A DNA stretch of 5,129 nt from CALDSL01 sp039810245 (GTDB lineage Bacteria; Chloroflexota; Anaerolineae; Anaerolineales; Anaerolineaceae): contig JBDHWQ010000056.1 in NCBI GenBank assembly GCA_039810245.1, positions 1 through 5,129 of the forward strand, written 5' to 3'. The position numbers and the translations under genes were made by a program. The notes below the pieces were generated by a model. That model had not been told where the DNA came from. It ran no database searches and saw nothing but the letters and a program-made list of their open reading frames with translations. Positions 4,706 through 5,129 of this stretch are shown here, piece by piece (position 1 is the first letter of the stretch; each line of letters opens with the position of its first letter).

Positions 4706-5129
4706 CTAAACCAGCACGTCTACCACCAAGGCCAGAAAGATCAGCAGCAGGTACATACTGGTGTATTTATACATGCGCCACGCGATCTTGTTACCATCGT
4801 CTTTCACCACGCGCCAGGCGGAATAGATCAGGTACGCGCCTAACAGCACCGCCGTCACCAGGTACACCGCGCCCGTCACACGGAAGAAGGGCATCAGCAG
4901 CGTGAGGGCCACCAGTTCCAGCGAGTAAATGAAGATCTGCCAGCGCGTAGTCTGCTCGCCGCGCACCACGGGCAGCATGGGCACCTGCGCGCGGGCGTAA
5001 TCCTTGCGCCGCACCAGCGCCAGCGCCCAGAAATGCGGCGGGGTCCAGAGGAAGATGATGGCAAACAGCAGCAGCGCGGGGATGTTCAGCCCGCCGGTGA
5101 CCGCAGCCCAGCCCACCAGTGGCGGGATC
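4706..5129 (-). CDS. ctaB: Protoheme IX farnesyltransferase (haem O synthase), C-terminal part
   Basis: CtaB (CyoE) is an integral membrane prenyltransferase of the UbiA superfamily. It attaches a farnesyl group to haem B to make haem O, the precursor of haem A for terminal oxidases. The window holds the last 140 residues; the gene continues past the right edge, so the start and the first Asp-rich substrate motif are missing. The fragment opens with the family motif IPPLVGWAAVTG and continues with FLWTPPHFWALAL and KDYARAQVPMLPVVRG, all diagnostic of CtaB as opposed to other UbiA enzymes. Four hydrophobic helices are visible, at about fragment residues 16-38, 63-80, 83-104 and 119-139. The protein ends at TAG 4706-4708. 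It converges on rsfS with a shared hairpin between. Together with the PCu(A)C chaperone it points to a haem-copper oxidase in this organism. A fusion to a CtaA domain upstream cannot be excluded. Confidence 0.95.
   Translation of the reverse strand, partial: IPPLVGWAAVTGGLNIPALLLFAIIFLWTPPHFWALALVRRKDYARAQVPMLPVVRGEQTTRWQIFIYSLELVALTLLMPFFRVTGAVYLVTAVLLGAYLIYSAWRVVKDDGNKIAWRMYKYTSMYLLLIFLALVVDVLV

Noticed and set aside
1..5129. CRISPR array, insertion sequence, toxin-antitoxin or phage genes
   Set aside because: No regularly spaced repeats, transposase motifs, paired small toxin-antitoxin frames or phage domains were seen on either strand.

Overview
This is a bacterial window with GC-rich coding sequence, most codons ending in G or C. 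It encodes mainly housekeeping and envelope functions. No single marker fixes the taxonomy. A PCu(A)C copper chaperone made as a lipoprotein, a CtaB-type haem O synthase, a short two-domain S1 protein and a membrane-anchored S41 peptidase suggest an aerobic or facultatively aerobic bacterium. My best guess is a Chloroflexota (Anaerolineae-like) lineage; this is an inference from overall gene style and is not demonstrated.

Layout. Positions 1-45 hold the tail of an upstream gene, which overlaps the start of a small single-pass membrane protein of unknown function (38-298). After a 155-base gap with a hairpin and a weak promoter candidate comes an S41 C-terminal processing peptidase (454-1755). 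A match to the full consensus sigma-70 promoter (TTGACA, 17 bases, TATAAT) sits in the short gap before the S1-domain RNA-binding protein gene (1855-2700).

The longest stretch without a gene is 2701-3014. It holds a possible stem-loop, a strong intrinsic terminator (2821-2849), a near-consensus promoter (2892-2920) and a leader of about 88 bases with an inverted repeat abutting the ribosome binding site of the copper chaperone gene (3015-3494). The gene for RNA 2',3'-cyclic phosphodiesterase ThpR (3520-4098) follows 25 bases later and is probably cotranscribed. A separate extended -10 promoter drives ribosomal silencing factor RsfS, which seems to start at a CTG codon (4286-4630). A large hairpin terminator separates rsfS from the convergent ctaB gene (4706-5129, minus strand), which runs off the right edge.

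How the genes fit together. The copper chaperone and CtaB both serve assembly of a haem-copper terminal oxidase, one delivering copper outside the membrane and the other making haem O inside it. They lie about 1.2 kb apart but in separate, convergent transcription units. The S1 protein, ThpR and RsfS all act on RNA or ribosomes. I see no mobile element, CRISPR array, tRNA, rRNA or clearly new multi-gene system. The points most worth a second look are the rsfS start, the copper chaperone leader, and the ATGA-overlapping micro-ORF under the S1 promoter.
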